Source: an uncultured Clostridia bacterium (GTDB lineage Bacteria; Bacillota; Clostridia; Oscillospirales; Oscillospiraceae). From it: a stretch of 14,890 nt of DNA. The stretch covers positions 1 to 14,890 of the forward strand of contig CALEQS010000264.1 in assembly GCA_937907975.1 (NCBI GenBank), in the 5' to 3' direction. Within the stretch, counting starts at the first letter, position 1. The number at the start of each line of letters is the position of its first letter. The notes under the pieces were generated by a model. The model made no database searches. It was not told the DNA's origin and was given only the letters and a program-made list of their open reading frames with translations. Below are positions 7,639 to 14,352 of the stretch, piece by piece. A program made the translations under genes and the position numbers.

Positions 7639-7667
7639 TTGCCAAGCGGGGAAAAAACTGATAAAAT
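7639..7667 (+). promoter_or_regulatory. Sigma-A-type promoter of the MATE leader
   Basis: TTGCCA (7639-7644), a 17-nt spacer and TAAAAT (7662-7667) each match the consensus at five of six positions. The expected start of transcription is about 7673-7675, so the transcript would carry the hairpins and terminator described next before reaching the MATE gene. Confidence 0.72.
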
Positions 7668-7670
7668 ACG

Positions 7671-7751
7671 CAGAGGTTTGAAACCATCTGGTTTTGCCGT
7701 TCCCAAAGACACCAACGGCCGGAGTATGTACGCATACCCCGGCCGTTTTTT
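7671..7751 (+). promoter_or_regulatory. Candidate riboswitch with terminator/antiterminator switch (guanidine-IV/mepA-like) in the MATE leader
   Basis: Two short hairpins precede an intrinsic terminator. P1 can form as CAGAGG (7671-7676) with CC-A-TCTG (7684-7690, one bulged A), leaving loop TTTGAAA, or as AAACC/GGTTT (7681-7685/7690-7694). P2 is GCCGTT (7696-7701) with AACGGC (7714-7719) around a 12-nt loop, CCCAAAGACACC. TTTG of loop 1 (7677-7680) can pair with CAAA of loop 2 (7704-7707), a kissing-loop candidate. The 3' arm of P2 is also the start of the terminator stem, so P2 and the terminator exclude each other. This is the architecture of an ON riboswitch. Established knowledge: the guanidine-IV (mepA) class uses two hairpins with a loop-loop contact before MATE genes in Clostridia. 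Assignment to that class is inferred from layout, not from a consensus search. A caveat is that the predicted transcription start lies very close to the P1 5' arm. Confidence 0.6.
7714..7751 (+). terminator. Intrinsic terminator/attenuator upstream of the MATE gene
   Basis: The stem 7714-7728 with 7733-7747 pairs at 14 of 15 positions around a TACG loop, and the T run spans 7746-7751. It ends 38 bases before the MATE start codon, so MATE expression from the leader promoter requires read-through. It may also end the upstream operon. Confidence 0.88.
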
Positions 7752-7789
7752 GTGTATTTGCAAAGAACTTGAGAAAGAGATGTGATTCC

Positions 7790-9151
7790 TTGAAATTGTC
7801 CCGCTATTTTGGCACTCCCGCCTTCTGTCGTTCCGCTCTGCTCATCACGCTGCCCATTCTGGCCCAGAATCTGCTCACCTCCTCCTTTTCACTGGTGGAC
7901 ACGCTGATGATCTCCTCACTGGGCACCGTCGAACTGACCGCTGTCGGCCTTGCCGCCTCGTGGATACAGCTGCTGAATGTGATCCTGTTTGGCATTACCG
8001 GCGCGGCAGGCGTGCTGGTGGCTCAGTTCTGGGGCGCCGGGGCCATGCGGCAGGTGCGCCGCAGCTATGGCGGCGGGCTGAGCTTCTGCCTGGCGGTCAC
8101 GCTGGCGCTGATGTGTTTCACCATGTTCTGCCCCGGCGTCGTCATGGGATTTTACTCCACTGACTCGGCGGTCATTGCCGCAGGCAGTGCCTACCTCCGT
8201 CTGGTGGCACTGGGCTTTCCCGCCTTCGGCTTACAGTATACGGCCAACGCGGTGCTGCGCTCTACGGAGCAGATGCGTGTGCCGATGTATGGCACTATGG
8301 TCAGTGTGCTGACCAATATCGTGGTGAATTATACACTGATCTTCGGCCACTTCGGTGCGCCGCGGCTGGGCCTGCCCGGCGCGGCCATCGCCTCCTGTAT
8401 TGCCAACTGGGTGGGCGTGGCGGTGACTTACAGCATTGGCATTGCCCGACATACGGTGCTGCGCACCGGCGTGCGGGAGATGTTTGCCTTTGATAAGCTT
8501 TTCCTGAAGCAGTACTTTACAGTAGCCTGGCCCATTATGGCCAACGAGTTGCTCTGGGGCGGCGGAACGGCAGTGCTCAACATGATCTACGGACATATGG
8601 GCACGCTGGAATATGCCGCTCTCACGATCTGCAACACGCTGGAAAACGTCATCACCACCGTGTTCCTCTCGCTGGCCAACTCCGCCAATGTGCTGGTGGG
8701 CAAGGAGGTCGGCCGGGGGAGAAAGGAACAGGCTTACCAGAATGCGCTGGCCATCACCTGCTGGACGCCGGTCATTGCGGCGCTGTTCGGCGCGGCCTTG
8801 ATCCTGCTGAGAATACCTATCACTGGTATTTTTCACCAGACCGGCGATGTGACGGGGCTGGCGAGACAGCTGCTGATCGTGATGGCGCTGACTCTGCCCC
8901 TGCGGTTCCTGCAGTATATTCATATCTGCGGCATTCTGCGTGCCGGTGCTGACGGTAAAAAGGCTGCCTTCTATGATTTCCTCGGTGTCTGGTGCATCAG
9001 TGTTCCGGCGGCGCTGGCCGGACTGCTGCTCCATGCGCCGCTGGTGCCGGTCTATCTGACGGTGGTCCTGCTGGACAGTCTGGTCAAGGATGTGCTGGTG
9101 CTGCGTCGGTTCTTCTCGAAAAAGTGGATGGTGCAGATCCAGTCAGAATAA
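7790..9151 (+). CDS. MATE family multidrug/cation-coupled efflux transporter
   Basis: The start chosen is TTG 7790, giving MKLSRYFG and 453 residues, a normal MATE length. The purine-rich GAGAAAGAGA lies about 9 bases upstream. The frame is open back to an ATG at 7694, but that codon lies inside the leader hairpin P2, upstream of the terminator, so it cannot be the true start. The ATG at 7780 is followed directly by TGA. The protein is highly hydrophobic with about 12 membrane segments in two homologous halves. The first carries the typical VDTLMISSLG (36-45), where the Asp is in TM1, and later GAAGVLVAQFWGA and GLPGAAIASC. MATE proteins export organic cations, drugs or small metabolites using a Na+ or H+ gradient. 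The riboswitch-like leader suggests ligand-induced expression, possibly guanidine or a related compound, which would hint at the substrate. Confidence 0.9.
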   Translation: MKLSRYFGTPAFCRSALLITLPILAQNLLTSSFSLVDTLMISSLGTVELTAVGLAASWIQLLNVILFGITGAAGVLVAQFWGAGAMRQVRRSYGGGLSFCLAVTLALMCFTMFCPGVVMGFYSTDSAVIAAGSAYLRLVALGFPAFGLQYTANAVLRSTEQMRVPMYGTMVSVLTNIVVNYTLIFGHFGAPRLGLPGAAIASCIANWVGVAVTYSIGIARHTVLRTGVREMFAFDKLFLKQYFTVAWPIMANELLWGGGTAVLNMIYGHMGTLEYAALTICNTLENVITTVFLSLANSANVLVGKEVGRGRKEQAYQNALAITCWTPVIAALFGAALILLRIPITGIFHQTGDVTGLARQLLIVMALTLPLRFLQYIHICGILRAGADGKKAAFYDFLGVWCISVPAALAGLLLHAPLVPVYLTVVLLDSLVKDVLVLRRFFSKKWMVQIQSE

Positions 9152-9190
9152 AGGAATCCCGGAGCATTTTGCTCCGGGATTCCTGTTCTA
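9152..9190. terminator. Terminator between convergent MATE and hpf genes
   Basis: A perfect 14-bp stem (9152-9165 with 9171-9184) encloses the loop ATTTT and starts at the last base of the MATE stop codon region. The T-tract is weak on the + strand (GTTCT) and better on the minus strand (CCTTTATT). It sits between the MATE stop (9151) and the hpf stop (9197) and may serve both. Confidence 0.75.
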
Positions 9191-9196
9191 TCGCAG

Positions 9197-9733
9197 TCAG
9201 TCAGCGCTGTCTTCAATAAGGCCATAGCCGCCGTCATTGCGGGCGTAGACCACTGCGATGGCGTCATGGTTGTCCGCATTGCGGAACACGAAGAAGGTGT
9301 GGCCGGTCAGATTCATCTGAAGAACAGCCTCCTCCGGGCTCATCGGTTTGATGGTGAATTTCTTGGAGCGGATGATGTTAATATCATCCACTTCATCGTC
9401 CATGTCTTCCTGCGCCAGCAGGGTGGCCAGTTCTTCATTGTGCAGGCGCTTGGCCAGACGGGTCTTGTACTTGCGGATCTGGCGCTCAATGGCGGAGATG
9501 GCGGCATCCACGGACGCATTGGCATCGCTGGTGGTGGATTCACCCCGGTACAGTGCTCCGCCGGCATTGACGGCCACCTCTGCTTTTACCATGCCCTTCT
9601 TCTGGGGGGTAAAGGTGACAGTCGCCTCGGCGTCCGAGCGGAAGAAGCGGTCAAGTTTGGCGACCTTCTTCGCAGCATAAAAATGCACATTGTGGGGCTG
9701 TTCTTCCTTGCGATCGACAAATTTCACGTTCAC
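9197..9733 (-). CDS. hpf: Ribosome hibernation promoting factor, long form
   Basis: The start is GTG 9733 with a strong AAAGGAG (9749-9743) and a 9-nt gap. The open frame continues to 9859, but the extra residues fall in the promoter and leader. The product is 178 residues, typical of long HPF. Residues 1-97 are the S30AE/YfiA-type domain that binds the 30S decoding and mRNA channel (basic helix QIRKYKTRLAKRL at 85-97). Residues 98-122 are an acidic linker, and 123-178 the C-terminal dimerisation domain with FTIKPMSPEEAVLQM, GHTFFVF and DGGYGLIE. Long HPF joins two 70S ribosomes into an inactive 100S dimer in stationary phase or stress. The N-terminus (MNVKFVDRKEEQPHN) diverges from the common MKITIRGKN-like first strand. 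It is monocistronic, with its own promoter and a hairpin-rich leader. Confidence 0.93.
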   Translation of the reverse strand: MNVKFVDRKEEQPHNVHFYAAKKVAKLDRFFRSDAEATVTFTPQKKGMVKAEVAVNAGGALYRGESTTSDANASVDAAISAIERQIRKYKTRLAKRLHNEELATLLAQEDMDDEVDDINIIRSKKFTIKPMSPEEAVLQMNLTGHTFFVFRNADNHDAIAVVYARNDGGYGLIEDSAD

Positions 9734-9751
9734 GATGATGCGCTCCTTTCC

Positions 9752-9786
9752 CGGTTCTGGAACCGTGCAAGCAGGAGTTCCTGCTT
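9752..9786 (-). other. Tandem hairpins in the hpf 5' leader
   Basis: On the minus strand, AAGCAGG (9786-9780) pairs with CCTGCTT (9775-9769) around AACT, and CGGTT (9765-9761) pairs with AACCG (9756-9752) around CCAG. Both lie between the predicted transcription start and the ribosome binding site, leaving that site free. They could stabilise the mRNA or bind a regulator; this is an inference. Confidence 0.5.
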
Positions 9787-9795
9787 CTTGTGTAT

Positions 9796-9825
9796 ATTGT
9801 ATCACAGCAAGAATGTAAAGTGCAA
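9796..9825 (-). promoter_or_regulatory. Extended -10 promoter of hpf
   Basis: On the minus strand, TTGCAC (9825-9820), an 18-nt spacer and TACAAT (9801-9796) are seen, with TGA directly before the -10, giving an extended -10 element. The predicted start near 9789 leaves a leader of about 56 nt before GTG 9733. Confidence 0.65.
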
Positions 9826-9853
9826 CTAAATTGTGAACAATCTCTAAAATAAA

Positions 9854-9902
9854 CAGCAAAACCCGAAGGCCCGAAGCGCAAGCGCTCCGGGCCTTCGGGT
9901 TT
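9854..9902 (-). terminator. Intrinsic terminator of the pyruvate carboxylase gene
   Basis: A long stem of about 20 bp (9859-9879 with 9882-9902) contains one G-U pair when read on the minus strand (an A-C mismatch on the + strand). It is followed by a TTTT run on the minus strand. The strand asymmetry and position, 52 bases after the pyruvate carboxylase stop, assign it to that gene. The outer arms CCCGAAGGCC/GGCCTTCGGG are identical to those of the terminator at 207-245. Confidence 0.85.
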
Positions 9903-9953
9903 GAGTTTGAGGAGTTTATCGAAAAAGAGAGGAAGTAAAGTAAGTGTGGTGGA

Positions 9954-12900
9954 TCACTCCACAGTGATGAGCAGTTCGCCGGCCTTGACCGTGCTGCCTT
10001 CGCTCACCAGAATGGACTTCACCTTGCCGGCCATGCGGGCGGTGACGCTGGTCTCCATCTTCATGGCCTCAATCACGGCGATGACCTGGTTTTCCTCCAC
10101 GGTATCGCCCACCTTGACGTTGATCTTGCTGACCAGGCCGGGGATGGAGGCGCCGGTCTGACTCTTGTCCTCGGGGTCAGCCAGCGTGACCTGCTTGACG
10201 GAGGCTGCAGCGCTTGGATCGGGCACGGAGACCTCACGGCGCATACCGTTCAGCTCGAACTCGACCACGCGGTTGCCCTCGTCGTCCAGCTCGCCCAGAC
10301 CGAGGTACTTGATGACCAGAGTCTTGCCGTCCTCGATGTTGATCTTGTTGGTCTCGCCCAGAGCCATGCCGTTGAAGAACACATGGCTGCCCATGCGCAT
10401 CAGATAGCCGTACTCCTTGGCGTGTTCCCAGAATTCCTTGACCACCTTGGGGTAGAAGCAGTAGGCAATGACCTGCTTCATATCGGTCTTCGGGCAGAAC
10501 TCAGAGACTTCCTTCCAGGCCTTGTCGAAGTCCACCGGCTCCAGCAGCTCGCCGGGGCGGCAGGTGATGGGCTTTTCACCCTTCAGCACGATCTTCTGCA
10601 GTTCTTCCGGGAAGCCCCAGGCGGGCTGGCCCATCATGCCCTTGAAGTAGGACACGACGGAGTCGGGATAGCTGAGATCCTTGCCCTTGGTGCAGATGTT
10701 CTCGGGGGTCAGGTTGTTCTGGACCATGAAGATGGCCAGATCGCCCACCATCTTGGAGGAGGGGGTCACCTTGACGATGCCGCCCAGCATATCGTTGACC
10801 TGCTTATACATCTCCTTGACCTCGTCGAAGCGGCTGCCCAGACCGAGGGAGATGACCTGCGGCTGCAGGTTGGTGTACTGACCGCCGGGGATCTCGTAGC
10901 GGTAGATGTCGGTGACGGGGCTCTTCAGACCGTGGTCAAAGCGCTCGTAGCGCAGACGCACGTCGGCCCAGTAGTCGGTCAGCTTCTGCAGCTCAGTGAG
11001 CTCCAGACCGGTGTCGCGTTCGGTGCCTTCCAGCGCGGCGACCACGGCGTTCATGGAGGGCTGGCTGGTCAGGGAAGACATGGAGGAGATGGCGGTGTCC
11101 ACGATGTCTACACCGGCCTCGGCGGCCATCAGCAGGGTGGCGACCTGGTTGGAGGTGGTGTCGTGGGTGTGCAGGTGGATGGGCAGGCCCACCTCCTGCT
11201 TCAGAGTGGTGATAAGTTTCTTTGCGGCGTAGGGCTTCAGCAGGCCGGACATATCCTTGATGGCCAGCAGGTGGGCGCCGCGCTTCTCCAGCTCCTTTGC
11301 CATGTTGACATAATACTCAAGTGTATAGCGGTCGTGGGCGGGATCCAGAATGTCGCCGGTGTAGCACATGGTGGCCTCGCACAGCTTGCCCTGCTTCAGC
11401 ACCTCGTCCATGGCGATCTCCATGCCGGGAATCCAGTTCAGGGAGTCGAACACACGGAACACATCGATGCCGGACTGAGCGGCCTCCTTGACAAAGGCGC
11501 GGATCAGGTTGTCGGGGTAGTTGGAGTAACCAACGGCGTTGGCGCCGCGCAGCAGCATCTGGAAGGGGATGTTCGGGATCTTCTCACGCAGCAGAGTGAG
11601 GCGCTCCCACGGATCTTCGTGGAGGAAGCGGTAGGCCACGTCGAAGGTGGCGCCGCCCCACATCTCCAGAGAGAAGCAGTCGGACAGAATGTCGGCGGTG
11701 CCGTCCGCGCCCTTCAGCATATCGCGGGTGCGCATACGGGTGGACAGCAGGGACTGATGGGCGTCGCGCATCGTGGTGTCGGTGATGAGCAGCTTTTTCT
11801 GATCCAGCACCCAGCGCCTGACGGCATCGGGGCCCTTCTGATCCAGCATCTGCTTGAGGCCGTCCCGGAGCGTCTCGCGCTTGGGCTGGGGGAAGCGGGG
11901 GGTGTCATACTGCTTGCGCTCGGCGTTGGGGGCCGCCACCTGAATGTTGGCGATGTACTTCAGCACGCGGGTCGCACGGTCACGGCTGTTCGCGATCTCG
12001 AACAGCTCAGGGGTGTCATCGATAAACTTGGTGTGGCACTGACCGGCGATGAACTTGGGATGGTGCAGAATGTTGGTGACAAAGGGAATGTTGGTCTTGA
12101 CGCCGCGGATGTGCACCTCGTTGATAGCGCGCATGGCCTTGCGGCACACGCCCTCAAAGGTGTTGTCCCAGGAGGTGACCTTGACCAGCAGGGAGTCATA
12201 GTAAGGAGAGATGGAGGTGCCGGTGCCGGCATTGCCGCCGTCCAGACGGACACCAAAGCCGCCGCCGGAACGATAGGCGGTGATCTTGCCGGTGTCGGGG
12301 GCGAAGCCGTTCAGCGGATCCTCGGTGGTGACGCGGCACTGGATGGCGTAGCCGTTGACATGCACATCATCCTGGCTGTTCAGGCCGATCTCCGGGGTGG
12401 AGAGGGGATAGCCCTCAGCGATCAGCAGCTGGGCGCGCACCAGATCAATGCCGGTAACCTGCTCAGTGACGGTGTGCTCCACCTGAATGCGGGGGTTCAT
12501 CTCGATGAAGTAGTGGTTGCCGTCCTTGTCCACGAGGAACTCCACGGTGCCGGCGGAGACATAGCCCACGCTCTTGGCGATCTTGACGGCGTCCTCATGC
12601 AGGGCGTCGATGGTTGCCTTGGGTACGCTCCATGCGGGGGCAAACTCGACCACTTTCTGATAGCGGCGCTGGAGGGAGCAGTCGCGCTCGCCGATGTGGT
12701 AGACGTGGCCGTACTTGTCAGCCAGGATCTGCACCTCGATGTGCTTGGGCTCCACGAGGAACTTTTCGATGAAGATGTCGTCGTTGCCAAAGGCCTTCTT
12801 GGCCTCACTCTTGACCAGCTCAAAGGCGGGCTTGACCTCCTCGGGGGTGTTGCACCGGCGCATACCGCGGCCGCCGCCGCCGGCAGCGGCCTTCAGAATG

Positions 12901-13379
12901 ACGGGGAAGCCGAAGCTGATGGCCTTTTCCAGTGCCTCGTCAGCGTCCTTCAGCGGTTCGGTGCAGCCGGGGATGATGGGTACGCCGCAGGCAATGGCGG
13001 TCGCCTTGGCGGCCAGCTTGTCGCCCATGTTGGCCAGCACATCGGCGGGAGGGCCGACGAAGGTGATGCCGGCCTCGTCGCAGGCCCGGGCGAACTCGGC
13101 GTTCTCAGAAAGGAAGCCATAGCCGGGGTGGATGGCGTCCACGCCGCGGCGCTTGGCCAGATCAATGATGCCGGGGATGTCCAGATAGGCACCCAGAGGA
13201 CTCTGGTTTTCGCCGATCAGATAGGCCTCATCCGCCTTGGTGCGGAAGAGAGAGTTGGTATCTTCATTGGAGTACATGGCCACTGTATGCAGGCCCAGGT
13301 CGTAGCAGGCCCGGAAGATACGAATGGCGATCTCGCCGCGGTTGGCGGCCAGAACTTTTTTGAAGGTGCGTACTGCCAT
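9954..13379 (-). CDS. pyc: Pyruvate carboxylase
   Basis: The start is ATG 13379 with AAAGGG 8 nt upstream. The product is 1141 residues, the normal length of a single-chain pyruvate carboxylase. The biotin carboxylase part (about 1-460) has NRGEIAIR 13-20, the ATP-grasp loop AAAGGGGRGMR 164-174, and EMNPRIQVEHTVTE 293-306. The carboxyltransferase part (about 530-800) has TTMRDAHQS 535-543, the catalytic-site Lys708 in AIKDMSG, and HLHTHD 735-740 for the metal. The allosteric/tetramerisation region follows, then a biotinyl carrier domain (about 1075-1141) with EAMKM, Lys1107 being the biotinylated residue. It carboxylates pyruvate to oxaloacetate with ATP and bicarbonate, the anaplerotic entry to aspartate, succinate and gluconeogenesis; it needs a biotin ligase encoded elsewhere. 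All key residues appear intact. It is a single-gene unit with its own promoter, an unusual GC-rich leader segment and a strong terminator. Confidence 0.97.
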   Translation of the reverse strand: MAVRTFKKVLAANRGEIAIRIFRACYDLGLHTVAMYSNEDTNSLFRTKADEAYLIGENQSPLGAYLDIPGIIDLAKRRGVDAIHPGYGFLSENAEFARACDEAGITFVGPPADVLANMGDKLAAKATAIACGVPIIPGCTEPLKDADEALEKAISFGFPVILKAAAGGGGRGMRRCNTPEEVKPAFELVKSEAKKAFGNDDIFIEKFLVEPKHIEVQILADKYGHVYHIGERDCSLQRRYQKVVEFAPAWSVPKATIDALHEDAVKIAKSVGYVSAGTVEFLVDKDGNHYFIEMNPRIQVEHTVTEQVTGIDLVRAQLLIAEGYPLSTPEIGLNSQDDVHVNGYAIQCRVTTEDPLNGFAPDTGKITAYRSGGGFGVRLDGGNAGTGTSISPYYDSLLVKVTSWDNTFEGVCRKAMRAINEVHIRGVKTNIPFVTNILHHPKFIAGQCHTKFIDDTPELFEIANSRDRATRVLKYIANIQVAAPNAERKQYDTPRFPQPKRETLRDGLKQMLDQKGPDAVRRWVLDQKKLLITDTTMRDAHQSLLSTRMRTRDMLKGADGTADILSDCFSLEMWGGATFDVAYRFLHEDPWERLTLLREKIPNIPFQMLLRGANAVGYSNYPDNLIRAFVKEAAQSGIDVFRVFDSLNWIPGMEIAMDEVLKQGKLCEATMCYTGDILDPAHDRYTLEYYVNMAKELEKRGAHLLAIKDMSGLLKPYAAKKLITTLKQEVGLPIHLHTHDTTSNQVATLLMAAEAGVDIVDTAISSMSSLTSQPSMNAVVAALEGTERDTGLELTELQKLTDYWADVRLRYERFDHGLKSPVTDIYRYEIPGGQYTNLQPQVISLGLGSRFDEVKEMYKQVNDMLGGIVKVTPSSKMVGDLAIFMVQNNLTPENICTKGKDLSYPDSVVSYFKGMMGQPAWGFPEELQKIVLKGEKPITCRPGELLEPVDFDKAWKEVSEFCPKTDMKQVIAYCFYPKVVKEFWEHAKEYGYLMRMGSHVFFNGMALGETNKINIEDGKTLVIKYLGLGELDDEGNRVVEFELNGMRREVSVPDPSAAASVKQVTLADPEDKSQTGASIPGLVSKINVKVGDTVEENQVIAVIEAMKMETSVTARMAGKVKSILVSEGSTVKAGELLITVE

Positions 13380-13464
13380 AAGTTCAGCCCTTTCTTAAAA
13401 TACTCGAAAAACTCAAACCTCTTTGACCGCCGCCGCAGGGGCGCGGCCGAATCAACTATGTTCT

Positions 13465-13492
13465 ATTATACTTTTGAAAAATACTTTTGCAA
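13465..13492 (-). promoter_or_regulatory. Sigma-A-type promoter of pyruvate carboxylase
   Basis: On the minus strand, TTGCAA (13492-13487), a 16-nt spacer and a perfect TATAAT (13470-13465) are seen. The leader to ATG 13379 is about 80 nt. It holds a GC-rich block at 13426-13450 that can fold (GCCGC with GCGGC) in otherwise AT-rich DNA. Confidence 0.7.
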
Positions 13493-13564
13493 GCATTATT
13501 TTCAAAACTAGCTACAAAAGATTGGACGCTTTCTACATCAAAATCGTCATACTGCCCATTGTGG

Positions 13565-13593
13565 TTGCAAAATTGCATGAAAAATGGTAAAAT
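13565..13593 (+). promoter_or_regulatory. Sigma-A-type promoter of the GNAT-nuclease operon
   Basis: TTGCAA (13565-13570), a 17-nt spacer and TAAAAT (13588-13593) lie 34 bases before the GNAT ATG at 13628. This promoter is divergent from that of pyruvate carboxylase. Confidence 0.65.
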
Positions 13594-13627
13594 GACTGAA
13601 GAATTTCAGAAAAGTGAGGCCAAAGAA

Positions 13628-13963
13628 ATGATGATCGAAACGTGCCGACTGTACCTGCGTCCCTGGCGGGACGAGGATGCGCCGGCGCTTTACCGCTACG
13701 CCAGCAACCCGCGGGTGGACCCCATCGCGGGCTGGCCGGTGCATACCAGCGTGGAAAACAGCCGGGAGATCATCCGCAGTGTGCTTTCTGCGCCGGAGAC
13801 CTATGCCGTAGTGCGGAAGGAGAGCGGTGAGCCGGTGGGCAGCGCAGGCATTTTACTGCCCGGCCATGGCAATCTGCCTATGGAGCCGACCCCATACTGC
13901 GGCATCGCAGCCAGCCGTGTCTCCTGCCTGACTCGGAGAGAGTGGGAGGCGAGACAGCAATGA
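13628..13963 (+). CDS. GNAT-family N-acetyltransferase, C-terminally truncated (probable remnant)
   Basis: The start is ATG 13628 (a second ATG follows at 13631), with GTGAGG and an 8-nt gap. The product is 111 residues. Residues 1-90 match the start of RimJ/RimL-type GNATs: IETCRLYLRPWRDEDA, then YAVVRKESGEPVGSAGILL, the strands before the acetyl-CoA site. After MEPT (about residue 88) the sequence changes to a Cys/Arg-rich tail with no GNAT character. The whole C-terminal half, including the expected Q/RxxGxG/A acetyl-CoA loop, is missing, and family members are about 170-190 residues. An internal deletion is the simplest explanation, and the product is unlikely to be catalytic. Its TGA (13961-13963) overlaps the ATG of the next gene, so the remnant may persist because it couples translation to the downstream genes. 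Confidence 0.72.
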   Translation: MMIETCRLYLRPWRDEDAPALYRYASNPRVDPIAGWPVHTSVENSREIIRSVLSAPETYAVVRKESGEPVGSAGILLPGHGNLPMEPTPYCGIAASRVSCLTRREWEARQQ

Positions 13964-14352
13964 TCCTGATCGCCTGTGTGGATGACAATATGGGCATGGC
14001 CTTCAACCACCGCCGGCAGAGCCAGGACCGCGTTTTGCGCCAACATCTGCTGGAGAGGGTGGGAGCGTCGAAACTGTGGATGAGTCCCTATTCTGCCCGA
14101 CAGTTTGATGCTCTGCCTGAAAATGTTCTGGTGAGTGAACATTTTCTGCCCGAGGCCGGAGCGGGGGAGTACTGTTTTGCGGAGCTGAACTGCCCCGACG
14201 ATGCAGAGGGCATTGTGCTCTATCGCTGGAACCGCAGTTATCCGGCCGATATGCGCTTCACGCTCGACCTCGCCGGGTTTCGCCTGACGGAGCAGACGGA
14301 CTTCGCCGGATTTTCCCATCCAAAAATTACAGAGGAGATATATATGAAATGA
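13960..14352 (+). CDS. Conserved hypothetical protein (130 residues) upstream of nuclease
   Basis: The start is ATG 13960 with GGGAGG (13944-13949), a 10-nt gap; the in-frame GTG at 13942 falls before the binding site and is less likely. The protein has no signal peptide or membrane segment and opens MILIACVDDNMGMAFNHRRQ. Later motifs are SQDRVLR, KLWMSPYSARQF, AGEYCFAEL, IVLYRWNRSYPAD and FAGFSHPKITEEIY. From memory, similar short proteins in Clostridia are sometimes labelled 'ribonuclease Z', but no metallo-beta-lactamase metal motif is present, so that name is not supported. Start and stop codons overlap both neighbours by ATGA (13960-13963 and 14349-14352), so it is probably translated together with them. 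The tight coupling to a secreted nuclease suggests a linked role, which is inferred. Confidence 0.82.
   Translation: MILIACVDDNMGMAFNHRRQSQDRVLRQHLLERVGASKLWMSPYSARQFDALPENVLVSEHFLPEAGAGEYCFAELNCPDDAEGIVLYRWNRSYPADMRFTLDLAGFRLTEQTDFAGFSHPKITEEIYMK

Noticed and set aside
7672..13422. Shared 10-mer AGAGGTTTGA in the MATE leader (7672-7681, +) and pyc leader (13422-13413, -)
   Set aside because: One shared 10-mer in about 30 kb of both strands is not unusual, and the surrounding structures differ.
10383..13511. A 1042-residue open frame on the + strand opposite pyruvate carboxylase
   Set aside because: It is the reverse-frame shadow of a GC-rich, highly conserved gene; its translation is low-complexity Gly/Val/His/Gln-rich without motifs, and the minus-strand product is unmistakable.
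13960..14352. Calling the 130-residue protein ribonuclease Z
   Set aside because: It has no HxHxDH motif and is far too short for an RNase Z; the name would rest on database habit only.
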